Part shown: positions 1 through 8,426 of the stretch, one piece after another
Position numbering within the stretch: position 1 is the stretch's first letter
How the letters are laid out: the number at the start of each line of letters is the position of its first letter
NCBI GenBank assembly: GCA_963850995.1
Contig: CAWKNQ010000018.1
Span: 1-64,000, forward strand
Reading direction: 5' to 3'
From: Gaiellasilicea sp963850995
Lineage (GTDB): Bacteria; Actinomycetota; Thermoleophilia; Gaiellales; Gaiellaceae
Length of the DNA: 64,000 nt
The notes under the pieces: generated by a model
The model's database searches: none
Told to the model about the DNA's origin: nothing
What the model saw: the letters and a program-made list of their open reading frames with translations, nothing else
Made by a program: the position numbers and the translations under genes

Positions 1-243
1 GAGCTCGGGCTTGCGCTTGTGCAGCTCAGCTGCGGCCTGGATGCCGGTCTTGCGCGGCATCGACACGTCGAGGATGACGAGGTGGACGTCTTCGTTGAGC
101 GCCTTCTCGACGGCCTCGGCGCCGTCTTCGGCCTCGGCCACGACCTCCATGTCCGGCTTGGCATCGAGCACTTTCCTCAGGCCGGAGCGGACGATCGAGT
201 GGTCATCGGCGATAAGGATGCGAGTCACGATCGGAATCGTCAT
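1..243 (-). CDS. NarL/FixJ-type response regulator, receiver domain (cut by window edge)
   Basis: Reading the minus strand from an ATG at 241-243 gives a receiver domain: the acidic pair DD at residues 13-14, the phosphoacceptor Asp59 in LVILDVSMP, and the start of the next helix before the window ends. The output domain (probably a LuxR-type HTH) lies outside. The ATG overlaps the TGA of the upstream histidine kinase as ATGA, so the two are translationally coupled and should form a cognate pair in which the kinase phosphorylates Asp59. The family is certain; the DNA-binding output is inferred from the kinase type. Confidence 0.85.
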   Translation of the reverse strand, partial: MTIPIVTRILIADDHSIVRSGLRKVLDAKPDMEVVAEAEDGAEAVEKALNEDVHLVILDVSMPRKTGIQAAAELHKRKPEL

Positions 244-1222
244 TCCGACACTCCTACCGGGGGGACGGCACGGATCGCCGGAACCTCGAGACGGACATCG
301 ACTCCACTTGGCGACGCCTGTTTGATTGCCAGTGCGGCGCCGATCAAGAGCGCCCTCTCGCGCATGCTGCGCAAACCACCGTGTTCGTTCGGCTCGTCGA
401 GGAAGCCGTGGCCATCGTCGATTACGCGCAGCGTGACACTGTCGATGCCTTCCTCGAGTGAGACGATGACCTGCGTCGCATGCGCGTGGCGAGCGACGTT
501 GGTCAAGCTCTCTTGCGCGATGCGGTAGACGGCGGCTCGGCGTCGGGCTCGAGCTTTGGCAAGGACGGGTCGAACCGACGGTCGACGCGGATGCCCGAGA
601 TGCGGCTGAAGGTCGTCGTCAGTTCGGTCAGGGCGCTGACTAGTCCGAGCTGCTCGAGCATCTCGGGGCGCAGCTCGCTCGAGATCCGACGCACCTCGTT
701 GAGGCCTCGCCGGACCGACTGCTTGGCGTCGTCGATCTCAGTGCGATGAGCGGGCGCGTCTTCAGCGATCGAGTCGAGGTGCAGGAGGACGCCGGTCAGT
801 ACCTGGCCGACCTCGTCATGGAGGTCGCGGGCGATTCCGACGCGCTCCGCCTCCTGCGCGGCCAAGACGCGGCGGCCGCTTTGTCGGCGCTCGCTCTCCA
901 ACCGGTCGAGCATCCGGTTGAAGGCAATGACGACCCGGCTGATCTCGTCGTGACGCAGCACCTGCAGCCGCTGATCCGGCCGCAGGAGGTCGACCGTTTC
1001 CATCCTCTGCGCCAGGCGCTCGAGCGGCGCGAGCGCGCGTCGTATCAGCAGTGCGTTCGCTGCCAGCGTCACCACAAGCCCCCCGAGAACGAGCAGCGCC
1101 TGGATCGGCTTGATCGGCGCATCGATCTCCAGCGGACTGAAGAGGAGCAGAGCAGCGAGAACACCGAGAAGCCCAGCGTTGACGGCAAAGACACGCCAGA
1201 AGACGGAGAGAGGACGAGACAT
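240..1222 (-). CDS. NarL-family sensor histidine kinase (HAMP, HisKA_3, HATPase), frameshifted
   Basis: Residues 10-28 and 40-60 are two membrane helices with a very short extracytoplasmic loop, followed by a HAMP linker (about 61-113) and the HisKA_3 dimerisation helix with phosphoacceptor His135 in ARDLHDEVGQ. The HATPase domain begins about residue 220 and continues in another frame: the first frame runs out near 503, while the second (240-506) carries the N-box TNVARHAHA and the G-box DDGHGF. The junction at about 533-545 is best explained by one missing base, because GAG-CC-GCC-GTC-TAC would read E-L-A-V-Y with one more base. The pair resembles DevS/LiaS-type sensors. The signal sensed is unknown. 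Confidence 0.8.
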
Positions 1223-1248
1223 AGCTCGACGTTAGCGCGGCCCTCCAT

Positions 1249-1703
1249 TCACGCGTCCATCTCTCCCGGCCCGCGTCGCGGCGGCGTGATCAGAACCGGC
1301 ACCGGCGTCTCGGCTTGGAGCTGCTCGGCGAGCGGGCTCTGGAGGCCGCGCCGGAAGCGGCCGCGCGTCTGGAGCCGACGACGATCAGTCAGCAGCCTCC
1401 TCGGCTGCGATTCGGCCGATCAGCGTGGCGGCGTCGCCCGTCCCTGAACGATGCTCAGCGCTGTCGGCGACGCCGTACTCTGACGACAATCGCGCGAGCA
1501 CCCGGGCGCCACCTTCGCGATTTGCCTTCATCGAGACGCTCTCGGCGCCGTCGAGATCGTCTTCGGTTGCGCTGATCCCGTCGCGTGCGTACGCGAGCAC
1601 CAGCCGCAAGCCAAGTCGGTCGCTCAGGTCGACAGCCATCTCGAGCGCGTTACGGCCGTCTTCACTGTCGCTTAGGCCGCAGACCAGCGTTCCCCCATTT
1701 CAT
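1249..1703 (-). CDS. Universal stress protein (UspA family), with three frameshifts
   Basis: An ATG at 1701-1703 follows an AAGGAGGATG ribosome site. With one A removed from the AAA just after the start, the protein begins MNGGTLVCGLSDSEDGRNAL, the beta1/alpha1 segment of UspA proteins. The central part is clear (MAVDLSDRLGLRLVLAYA, then GTGDAATLIGRIAAEEAAD). One missing C after GCTGAC leads to LIVVGSRRAA, the start of the ATP-binding G-2X-G segment. One missing C near 1340 leads to SPLAEQLQAETPVPVLI, the usual final strand, ending at TGA 1249-1251. Normal USP length (about 150 residues) results only if all three shifts are repaired. It is either a pseudogene or, more likely, a region of poor sequence. 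Confidence 0.65.
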
Positions 1704-2128
1704 CCTCCTTCGCTCTCGGTAGGCCCATGGTCGCTGCGCTCGGGATGGAGAGCCATGGAGCCGGGACCTCACTTACGCCTCATAAGCGGCTCAAATGCGG
1801 TGGGCGGGCGGGCGAAATGCACCGCCGGCCCCATGTCCGGAACACGGCGCTCGGGGCAGCCTGGAAGCATGCTCGCAACGAAGGAAACACCTGCACCGAT
1901 TCGGCGGAGAGCCTTCGAGGCTGACGCTGGTTCGGCCGAGAGCCGCCTTACTGAGGCCGTCGGTTACGGCGTCGACGCTGACGGTGCTGCGGCAGCAGGA
2001 AAGGATCAGCGCTGCGCTACAGCCTCCGGAGAGATGGGGCCGTGGCCCGATGGCCGAGCGTCCCGCCCGCGGGCAGGCTCGTCACGGCCGATCTCTGCGA
2101 GCCATCCCCAGACAGAAAGGAGTTCGAG
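1704..2128. other. 425-bp intergenic stretch without a supportable gene
   Basis: This lies between the divergent starts of the universal stress gene (minus) and the GreA-like gene (plus). Open frames exist but none has homology I recognise, a ribosome site or sensible composition. It must contain the promoters of both neighbours. I see no strong hairpin or classic -35/-10 pair. The phrase GGCCCCATCT occurs here (minus strand, about 2036) and again upstream of the second stress gene at about 4180; two occurrences are too few to call a motif. Confidence 0.5.
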
Positions 2129-2643
2129 ATGACTACATTCTTCGCTGCGACGGACGACGACTTGCTCGTGACTGCTTACGGTCACGGCCGGCTTCGTGCC
2201 GAGCTCGAGGCGTTGCGGACGGTGGGGCGCGCAGCACTTATCGAGCAGCTCCGGGAGGCTCGCGAGGACGGCGACCCCGACAACCCCATGTTGTTCGATC
2301 TGCTTGAGGAGCAGGCGCAGCTCGAGGGGCGAATCAACGAGCTTGAAACGCAGCTCGCTGCGGCGCGAGTCGTGCGCCCGCAGGCAACGGCGCGGCCGGA
2401 ATCGGAAGCCTGGTGCGCGTGCGCCACTCCGACAGCGGCGAGGTTGCGGAGTACGATTTGGTCGGCTCGATCGAGTCCGATGTCGGCAACGGTCGCGTGT
2501 CGGTGGGGGCGCCGGTCGGCCGAGCGCTCGTCGGTCGAGTGGGTGGCGAAACCGTCGTCGTCGAGACTCCGCGCGGCACGCAGCAGCTCGAGATCCTGGC
2601 CGTCCTTGCGGCCGACCGACCGGCCGCAAAGGGGGCGGCGTGA
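2129..2643 (+). CDS. GreA/GreB-like transcription elongation factor, frameshifted
   Basis: ATG 2129 follows the ribosome site GAAAGGAG. The first 75 or so residues form the antiparallel coiled coil of Gre factors (RLRAELEALRTVGRAALIEQ, then LREAREDGDPDNPMLFDLLEEQAQLEGRI). The C-terminal FKBP-like domain is in another frame (GSLVRVRHSDSGEVAEYDLVGS ... VVETPRGTQQLEILAV), ending at TGA 2641-2643. The shift lies at about 2375-2400. The family binds the RNA polymerase secondary channel and stimulates cleavage of backtracked RNA. The acidic tip (EDGDPDN) is shorter and less typical than in E. coli GreA, so it may instead be a Gre-like accessory factor tied to the stress genes around it. Confidence 0.75.
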
Positions 2644-2724
2644 GTCAACAGACGAATGTCCGCTCTCCTACGCGGCCATGCGCGCACGTCGCCAAGCGTC
2701 GACGCCGCGAGCCGCTCAACGTCT

Positions 2725-2755
2725 GCCTGCGCGCGCCGCTCTGGCGCGCGCAGGC
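2725..2755. promoter_or_regulatory. Perfect 13-bp stem hairpin before the amidotransferase
   Basis: GCCTGCGCGCGCC, loop GCTCT, then GGCGCGCGCAGGC: a perfect inverted repeat ending 12 bases before ATG 2768. There is no T-run after it, so it is not a canonical terminator. It could end the GreA-like transcript or mask the ribosome site (GAAGGCGAAGAG) of the next gene. Confidence 0.6.
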
Positions 2756-2767
2756 GAAGGCGAAGAG

Positions 2768-3496
2768 ATGAAGCTGCACCTCGCCGTCTTGGCGCATGAG
2801 CCGGAGACTGGCCTCGGTGCCTTCGCCCCGCAACTCGAGGCGGCCGAGGTCAGCTACGAGGTCCTGTGCACGGCCGAGCGGACGCTGCCGGACTGCCAAC
2901 GTTTTGACGGCACTATCGCCCTCGGCGGCAGCCTCGGCGTCGACGACGCCCGACTGCTCGGGGCGCGCCGCTGGGTGCGGAATGCGGTTCTGGCAGGCCA
3001 GCCATTCCTTGGCGTCTGTCTTGGCGGCCAGCTGCTCGCGAGCGCGCTTGGCGCTCGCGTCGGGCGTGGGCGCCCAGAAGTGGGCGTCCACGATGTCTTC
3101 CTAACGGACGCGGCAATACATGACCCGCTGTTCGCCGGACTACCGGGTCGTCTAGCGGTCCTTGGCTGGCACGAGGACAGCTTCGATTTGGCGCCCGGTG
3201 CGGTACCGCTGGCAGGCTCCGTCCGTTGCGCGTACCAGGCGTTTCGCTATGGCCCCGCTGCCTACGGGCTCCAGTTTCACCCGGAGGTTCGCGTCGACGA
3301 TCTCGCACGCTGGCGCCACGTCGCGGGCTTCAGCGATCTCGCGGCCCGCACCGGTACAGACTTCGACTACCTCGCGATCGCGCTGTGCCGCGCGACGCCG
3401 GCGCTCGACGGCCTGGCCGAGCAGCTACTCGGGCGTTGGCTGTACTTGGCAGCCGGGATTGCTGCGCTGGCATCGCCGCAAGTGGCTGCGGCCTGA
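2768..3496 (+). CDS. Class I glutamine amidotransferase-like protein
   Basis: The 242-residue protein has the class I GATase triad: nucleophile Cys84 in LGVCLGGQLLA (nucleophile elbow), then His171 and Glu173 in YGLQFHPEV. It is a free-standing amidotransferase/peptidase-like domain of the GMP-synthase-subunit type (COG0518), often called a GMP synthase homologue although no synthetase partner is adjacent. ATG 2768 is preceded by GAAGGCGAAGAG. The C-terminal 60 residues beyond the core are a short extension ending in a hydrophobic segment (GRWLYLAAGIAALASPQ). Substrate unknown. Confidence 0.8.
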   Translation: MKLHLAVLAHEPETGLGAFAPQLEAAEVSYEVLCTAERTLPDCQRFDGTIALGGSLGVDDARLLGARRWVRNAVLAGQPFLGVCLGGQLLASALGARVGRGRPEVGVHDVFLTDAAIHDPLFAGLPGRLAVLGWHEDSFDLAPGAVPLAGSVRCAYQAFRYGPAAYGLQFHPEVRVDDLARWRHVAGFSDLAARTGTDFDYLAIALCRATPALDGLAEQLLGRWLYLAAGIAALASPQVAAA

Positions 3497-3533
3497 AGGC
3501 GTTCTTCGCATGGCCGAGCTCCCCTGACTCGTC

Positions 3534-4117
3534 TCAACCCGTTCGGCGTTCATGGAGCGCGGCCCGGCGCGACCCCCAGCTGGGCGGCTCGGCCCAGACT
3601 GCGTCCCCGCCGCACATGGGACAGCGTCCAGGCGGCACACGGCTGACGATTCCGTACCCACACAGGTCGCAGCAGAGGTCGCGCTTTCGCGCCATCGGAG
3701 CGACGCGTGCGTGGCCACTGGCAGCGGATGCGTTCGCCTGCTGCTCGACCCACGCCAGCACGTGATCGAAGTCGATCTCGTCGAACACCGGCAGCCCGAG
3801 ACCAGCTGCGCGCTGGCGTAACAGCTCGGGGTCTGAGCTGTGCAGGGCGATCGGCAAAGTCGGCTGCAACGCGCGCAACCGGCGCGCCGCTTCGACTCCG
3901 TCGACGCGCGGCATGTTCATGTCGAGTAGGACGATGTCCACGAGGCCCCTGCGGGCGAGCGCGAGCGCTTCGGCCCCGTCCTCGGCCTCGATCACCGACC
4001 TACGCCGGCGGCCGCGCGGAGCAACGTGGCGAGCATCGCGCGGACGCGTGGATCATCGTCGGTCAAGAGCAGGCGCGCTCCGCTCGCGGGGGCGTCGACT
4101 GGAGCAGCTGTAATCAC
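3534..4117 (-). CDS. Receiver domain fused to a C-terminal zinc ribbon, frameshifted
   Basis: A GTG at 4115-4117 after GAGAGGAG starts VITAAPVDAPASGARLLLTDDDPRVRAMLATLL, the beta1/alpha1 of a receiver domain. One missing base near 4005 then leads into SVIEAEDGAEALALARRGL with the phosphoacceptor in IVLLDMNMPRVDG. After the receiver there is no HTH; instead residues near the end read RDLCCDLCGYGIVSRVPPGRCPMCGG, two CxxC knuckles of a rubredoxin-type zinc ribbon. Single-domain regulators of this kind usually act by protein-protein contact. The cluster of stress proteins suggests a stress-signalling adaptor. The function of the ribbon is not known. Confidence 0.7.
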
Positions 4118-4278
4118 AGGGCTCCTCTCGAAGGCATGTCCTGAGCCTGCCGTCTCCTCGCCGAGCCGGCTATGGGTTCATGGCCCCATCTGGGTCGCGA
4201 TGGGATCGAAATGGGGTGGAGCCCCGATCGCGGTTGGGTGCCCGTGCGGCGACGCTGGTCTCACCAGAGAGGAGAGAC

Positions 4279-4740
4279 ATGAGTGCATCGATTGTTTGCG
4301 GCGTCGACGGCTCGTCCGAGTCACAGGCAGCGCTTCGCGTCGCCGCGCATCTGGCAGATCAGCTTGAGGTGAGACTGGTCGTGGCCCACGTCGCGGAACC
4401 AGCCTTCGTGCCTTATGCCGGTGCAACCGCCTTCGGCGGCGTCGCTGCGCGTCACGCCGTGATGGAGAAAGTGCAGTCGCAACAGGAAGTTGCAGAGCGT
4501 CTACTCGAGCAAGTCGTCGTCGCGGCCGGACTCGACGCCGAGCGTCGCACCGCCGTCGGGGTTCCCGCAGAGCGACTGGCTGAGATCGCCGACGAGGTGG
4601 ACGCCGAGCTGATCGTCGTCGGCTCGCGCGGCCGCGGCGCCTTCAGGGCCGCGTTCCTCGGCAGCGTCTCGAACGCGCTCGTCGGCGTCGCGCGCTGCCC
4701 GGTCTTGATCGTGCCGCCGGGAGCCACGGAGGCTTCATGA
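4279..4740 (+). CDS. Universal stress protein (UspA family)
   Basis: ATG 4279 follows AGAGGAGAGAC. The 153-residue protein is intact: beta1 SIVCGVDGSSESQAAL with the nucleotide-contacting Asp, and the ATP-binding signature G-2X-G-9X-G(S) in VVGSRGRGAFRAAFLGSVSN, ending with the strand CPVLIVPP. USPs of this class bind ATP and support survival during stress or non-growth in the cytoplasm. Its stop overlaps the start of the following small gene (ATGA at 4737-4740). Confidence 0.9.
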   Translation: MSASIVCGVDGSSESQAALRVAAHLADQLEVRLVVAHVAEPAFVPYAGATAFGGVAARHAVMEKVQSQQEVAERLLEQVVVAAGLDAERRTAVGVPAERLAEIADEVDAELIVVGSRGRGAFRAAFLGSVSNALVGVARCPVLIVPPGATEAS

Positions 4741-5115
4741 ACAGCCCCGCTCGGTATGCGGACAGGGAGTCTTGGCGGCCCGACGAAGGCGCGCCTCTTT
4801 GTTCGGAGGGAGTGGGGGTCGGGATGGACGGTCAACCTTGCCCGCCGCCCGGTCGGCGATGCTATGGACCCTGACGTCTTCATCACGATCGCGTTTTGCA
4901 CCGAGGTCGCGCTGTTCGCGATCTGTGGCGGCCTCTTCGTGGAGCACGAGTGGCGCCGCGATGCGCACCGGGTTGACGCCGACCCACAAGAGCTAGCCCG
5001 CCTCGCCACTCGGCCCCCTCGGGCTACCCCGCCACCGCTGCGAAGCCGCCGACGATCGCGCCGTAGACGATGTGGGAGGCAATGGTCGCGAGCGGTGTCT
5101 GGCGGCCGTAGTTGA
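4737..5115 (+). CDS. Small DUF5808-like membrane protein, frameshifted
   Basis: ATG 4737 overlaps the TGA of the stress protein. The first frame gives MNSPARYADRESWRPDE; dropping one G at about 4790 continues as ARLFVRREWGSGWTVNLAR, the signature I associate with DUF5808 (RLFV-[KR]R-x-G-x-GWTxNFA). A single hydrophobic helix follows (DVFITIAFCTEVALFAICGG), then a charged tail. The open frame runs to 5115 and so overlaps the end of the opposing gene by 92 bases; the true end may be near 5015. DUF5808 identity is from memory of the family pattern and needs a profile search. Confidence 0.4.
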
Positions 5116-5503
5116 TCAGCATGAAGCCCGGCGGCTCGAGTAGCGGGGCCGTCCCGGCGGCGTCGAAGCCCGTGCCCATACGGGGATGCACCGCCGGGAG
5201 GAGGATGCTGACCAGCGCCGTGCCGGCGAAGAGACCGTGCAGGAGTCCGACAAGGGCGCCAATGACGACGCCGCTCTGGCCAAGGGTCGCGAAGACGAGC
5301 CAGTAGCCGACTGCAAACAAGAGGCCGAACATGAAGTGAAGCGCGTAGCCGGCTAGCTTGGCGCGGGCGCGGTCTGAGGTCACCGCCGTGCCGAGCAGGA
5401 ACGGGAGGTCCATCCGCGTCCAGCCGAGTTCGGTGGCTCCGCGCAACAGCGTCGTCAAGACGACGGTGCCGAGCAAGCCGCCGACGAGCGTGCCCCAGAT
5501 CAC
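5024..5503 (-). CDS. Conserved integral membrane protein of unknown function
   Basis: The 159 residues contain four hydrophobic helices (about 1-20, 52-72, 78-105, 135-157), with a Gly-rich first helix and small loops. I do not recognise a named family. The start ATG 5501-5503 overlaps the TGA of the GH15 gene as ATGA, so it is the second gene of a two-gene operon and is probably made with the glycosidase. No catalytic motif is visible. Confidence 0.75.
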   Translation of the reverse strand: MIWGTLVGGLLGTVVLTTLLRGATELGWTRMDLPFLLGTAVTSDRARAKLAGYALHFMFGLLFAVGYWLVFATLGQSGVVIGALVGLLHGLFAGTALVSILLPAVHPRMGTGFDAAGTAPLLEPPGFMLINYGRQTPLATIASHIVYGAIVGGFAAVAG

Positions 5504-7293
5504 CGCGAGACCTCGGCGAGCGCCGCCGCGGCGTTGATCAGAGCGAGGTGCGACAGGCCCTGGGGGAAGTTTCCGAGGAACTCGCCGCTCGTGACGTCGA
5601 TCTCCTCGGCGTAGAGGCCGACGTCATTGGCGAGAGCGACGAGCTCGTCCATCAGTGCTGCCGCCTCGTCGACGCGCCCTTGCCGCGCCAGGGCGTTGAC
5701 GAGCCAGAACGAGCAGGCGACGAAGGCGCCTTCTTCGCCAGAGAGGCCGTCGTCGCCGACGTAGCGCCGGACCAGCGGGCCATGCGAAAGCTCGCGACGG
5801 ACGGCGGCAACGGTTCCGCGCAGCCGCGGCGAGTCGGCGCGGTCGTAGTTGGCCAGGACGGCAAGAAGGAGGGAGGCGTCGAGGGTTTCCTTTTCGGCTG
5901 CGCGCGTGTAGCTGTGCTTGCCCTCTGCGAAGCAGGCGCTCTCGACGAAGTCGCGGATCAGCTCCCGCTCGCTTCGCCAGCGGCCGACGTGGTCGTCCGG
6001 CAGTTGCCCGGCCTCGGCGAGGGCGATGGCATGGTCGAGGGCGACGGCGCACATCATCTTCGATTGCGTGAAGTGACTGGCGTCGCTCCGCACCTCCCAG
6101 ATGCCGGCGTCGGGTTGGCGCCAGAGCTCACAGACGAGATTGGCGATGTCTGCGAGGCGCTTGCCGTGATCGCGATCGAGTCCGCCGGCGGCGTCGGCGA
6201 AGAGTGCGGCGGCCGCGAGCACTTCGCCGTAGACGTCGAGCTGGAGCTGGCCAGAGGCGCCGTTGCCGATCCGTACCGGTCGCGAGTCGCGGTAGCCGGC
6301 GAGCGCGAGTTCGCTTTCGTGGGTCTCGGCGCGACCGTTGAGGCGATAGAGGACCTGCAGGCGCGGCTGCGTCAGCTGCGAGGCGTGTAGCAGCCAGAAG
6401 AAGAACGCGCGCGCCTCTCCGCCGCAGCCGAGCGAGAGCAGGGCCTGCAGAGTGAAGGCGGCGTCGCGCGGCCAGGAGAAGCGGTAGTCCCAGTTGCGGC
6501 CGCCGCCGATCTCCTCGGGCAGGGATGTCGTCGCGGCGGCCGCGATCGCTCCGGACGGAGCGAAGACAAGGAGCTTCAGCGCCAGCGCGCTTCGCACCAC
6601 TGCGTCGCGCCAAGGTCCTTCGTAGGCGCGCGCTTGTGCCCACTCGCTCCAGGCGCGTGTCGTGTCCTCGAGGCGCCGTTCGACGTCGCCGCGAGCGGGA
6701 AAGACGGCCGGCTCTTGATGGGCAGCGCTCAAAACGATCAAGCTGCTCCGATCGGCCGTCGCCTGAAAGCTGCCGCCGACCGCGGTCGCGGTGACGTCGG
6801 CTTCCCCAGCCTCCCAGCTGAGAACGGCAACAGCGTCGCCGCCGGCTGCCACGATCGGAACGCCGCCCCGGACGGCGAAAGTCGTCTCACTTGTCCCGTA
6901 GCCGAAGCGCGGCTCGACCGACCAGCGCATCTCTACGCGGCCGCTGACACCCTCGACTCGGCGGGCGAGCTCGCGGTACGGGTTGAGTCCGTCTCCGGGC
7001 AGCGTCATCGCGTCCGTGACGCGAACGGTGCCGGTCGCCGTCTTGAACGTTGTCTCGAGCACGTTGGTGTCCGGCAGATAGCGCCGTTCGATCTCGCAGT
7101 CGTCCGCCGGCGCGAGCATGAAGCGGCCGCCGTGCTGCTCGTCGAGGAGGGCGCCGAACACGCTCGGGGAGTCGAGGTCGGGCAAGCAGAGCCAGTCGAT
7201 CGCGCCGTCGCGGCCGACGAGCGCAACCGTGCGGCCGTCGCCGATCGCGGCGTAGTCGCGAATCGCCAAGTAGCCACCGTTGCGGGTGATCAC
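5500..7293 (-). CDS. Glycoside hydrolase family 15 protein (glucoamylase/trehalase-like)
   Basis: A 597-residue protein with the N-terminal beta-sandwich of bacterial GH15 (YLAIRDYAAIGDGRTVALV, GAIDWLCLPDLDSPSVF) and the (alpha/alpha)6 barrel motifs GGRNWDYRFSWPRDAAF and GNGASGQLQLDVYGEV. There is no signal peptide, so it should act in the cytoplasm, hydrolysing the terminal glucose of alpha-glucans or trehalose with inversion. Bacterial members of this exact layout include mycobacterial trehalases. The start is GTG 7291-7293, with only a weak purine stretch upstream. It heads a two-gene operon with the membrane protein at 5024-5503. Confidence 0.9.
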   Translation of the reverse strand: MITRNGGYLAIRDYAAIGDGRTVALVGRDGAIDWLCLPDLDSPSVFGALLDEQHGGRFMLAPADDCEIERRYLPDTNVLETTFKTATGTVRVTDAMTLPGDGLNPYRELARRVEGVSGRVEMRWSVEPRFGYGTSETTFAVRGGVPIVAAGGDAVAVLSWEAGEADVTATAVGGSFQATADRSSLIVLSAAHQEPAVFPARGDVERRLEDTTRAWSEWAQARAYEGPWRDAVVRSALALKLLVFAPSGAIAAAATTSLPEEIGGGRNWDYRFSWPRDAAFTLQALLSLGCGGEARAFFFWLLHASQLTQPRLQVLYRLNGRAETHESELALAGYRDSRPVRIGNGASGQLQLDVYGEVLAAAALFADAAGGLDRDHGKRLADIANLVCELWRQPDAGIWEVRSDASHFTQSKMMCAVALDHAIALAEAGQLPDDHVGRWRSERELIRDFVESACFAEGKHSYTRAAEKETLDASLLLAVLANYDRADSPRLRGTVAAVRRELSHGPLVRRYVGDDGLSGEEGAFVACSFWLVNALARQGRVDEAAALMDELVALANDVGLYAEEIDVTSGEFLGNFPQGLSHLALINAAAALAEVSR

Positions 7294-7407
7294 GTGCTCA
7301 CTCTCTCAGTGAGTGGCCGCCGGAGGGCCGAACTTACGTTGCTCAGCCGTAACGGGGGGCGCCTGGACGGGCGTGAGCCAAGCTGGGCGCGCTCGGTGCC
7401 GACCCGA

Positions 7408-7454
7408 CACAAACGTCAAGTCCTGCGAACCCGAAGGCCCACAGGACTTGACGC
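7408..7454. repeat. 47-bp hairpin repeat, copy 1
   Basis: The arms GTCAAGTCCTG (7415-7425) and CAGGACTTGAC (7442-7452) form a perfect 11-bp stem around a 16-base loop (CGAACCCGAAGGCCCA). The same 47 bases recur at 9705-9751 in the same orientation with three differences. This copy sits in the divergent space between GH15 and an HTH gene, so it is not a terminator for either. Confidence 0.8.
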
Positions 7455-7517
7455 CAAGACCATCTCATTAGCCGAACTGGCCTGTCAAGCGCCGTTAGGA
7501 CCCGTGATCCACGCGGC

Positions 7518-7523
7518 TACGCT
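7518..7523 (+). promoter_or_regulatory. Candidate -10 box (TACGCT) for a leaderless HTH mRNA
   Basis: TACGCT fits TANNNT and lies six bases before GTG 7530, the spacing expected if transcription starts at the start codon. No Shine-Dalgarno is present. Confidence 0.4.
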
Positions 7524-7529
7524 GAGCAC

Positions 7530-7741
7530 GTGAAGGTGGACGGGCGCACCGAACTCGTGATCGCCGTCGACATCGCGAAGAGGCTCGGCATTTCGGCGCA
7601 GCGCGTCTACGTGCTCGCTTCCGGGCCCGGCTTCCCGAAGCCCGTCGGAAACTCGGCCGCTCGGCGGTGTGGCGCTGGAGCAGCGTCGAGCGCTGGGCAC
7701 GCGAGACCGGCCGGCTGCCGGCCGACGACGCCGCCGCGTAG
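7530..7741 (+). CDS. AlpA/excisionase-type HTH protein, frameshifted
   Basis: GTG 7530 starts an approximately 70-residue protein: VIAVDIAKRLGISAQRVYVL is a MerR/AlpA-type winged HTH, followed by GFPKPVG. One base missing in GGAAACTC (about 7650) leads to LGRSAVWRWSSVERWARETG, the usual RxWxxxDVExWxRxxG tail of this family, ending at TAG 7739-7741. Such small proteins act as excisionases or as regulators of integrated elements, and sometimes as chromosomal regulators. With the DUF932-like fragment just downstream it suggests a mobile-element remnant. Confidence 0.65.
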
Positions 7742-7848
7742 AGCCGCTCGAGGTCCAGGCACAGGTTCACCCTCCGGGTGGGGAGCGGAGCAGTGCGCCG
7801 CCTTCGCATCTCGCAGGGGTTGGGTCAAACCAACAGAGAGGAGGAGGC

Positions 7849-8116
7849 ATGGAGTACCGGATCGACCGCGAGGCGCTGGACGAGTTCATCGGCCGACAGG
7901 TCGAGCTCGTCGAGTCGGCCTCCGATTCCGAAGCTGCTGGCCGACGTCGTCGAGCTCCGGCTGCGGCACGAGAGCGTCAGCCGCGAGGAGGTACACGCGC
8001 TCTGGCTCGGCGCGGGCCTCGCGACCCATGTCGGGCTCTCGATCTTCGAGGAGCCCGAGCGCTTCGTCATCGCCGCCCCGTCACCCGTCACGCCCGCCGC
8101 GGCGCTCGCCGCCTGA
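7849..8116 (+). CDS. Small hypothetical protein, frameshifted
   Basis: ATG 7849 follows a very strong ribosome site (GAGAGGAGGAGGC). The first frame gives MEYRIDREALDEFIGRQVEL, then VESASDS. A shift near 7935 leads to PKLLADVVELRLRHESVSREEV and then HALWLGAGLATHVGLSIFEEPERFVIAAP, stopping at TGA 8114-8116. About 88 residues, acidic, no membrane segment, not recognised. It lies 17 bases before the DUF932-like fragment, so they were probably one operon in the parent element. Confidence 0.5.
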
Positions 8117-8133
8117 CCGCGAGGAGGAAACGT

Positions 8134-8426
8134 ATGCAGACCATCGACCGGCCCGCCCACCGGATTGACGACGCCGAGCGGCCGCTATGGATCGGCCAGA
8201 CGCCCGGCGCGTGGGGAGACGTGCTGCGCACGATCGACTCAAACGAGGCGCACGACGCCGCCGCGATGATCGCCGCCGCCGGCCTGGACTGGCGCGTCGA
8301 GCAGCACCCGATCGAAGCCGTGATCGGACGCGAGTACCACTCAGCTTGCACGCGCCGGAGACGGGATCGTTCGGTCCTCGGTTGCGACTCGATCCGCTCC
8401 ACCCGCGCCCTCGAGCATCGACGTGT
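8134..8426 (+). pseudogene. Truncated DUF932 (phage/plasmid-like) gene
   Basis: ATG 8134 follows GAGGAGGAAAC. Residues 1-70 resemble the N-terminus of DUF932/TIGR03299 phage-plasmid proteins: RPLWIGQTPGAWGDVLR, then AAMIAAAGLDWRVEQHPIEAVIG. Full-length members are about 300-400 residues. Here the recognisable part stops near 8345 and the frame runs on as low-quality arginine-rich sequence antisense to the end of the hydrolase gene. I infer a deletion or insertion junction at about 8345-8426. Confidence 0.5.

Noticed and set aside
1704..2128. Possible short protein beginning MLATKETPAPIRRRAFEADA
   Set aside because: No ribosome site, no recognisable homology, and the frame runs through the upstream region of the GreA-like gene.
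4118..4278. DosR-type operator upstream of the universal stress gene
   Set aside because: No GGGAC-N-GTCCC-like dyad could be found; only a loosely repeated GGCCCCATCT phrase is present.
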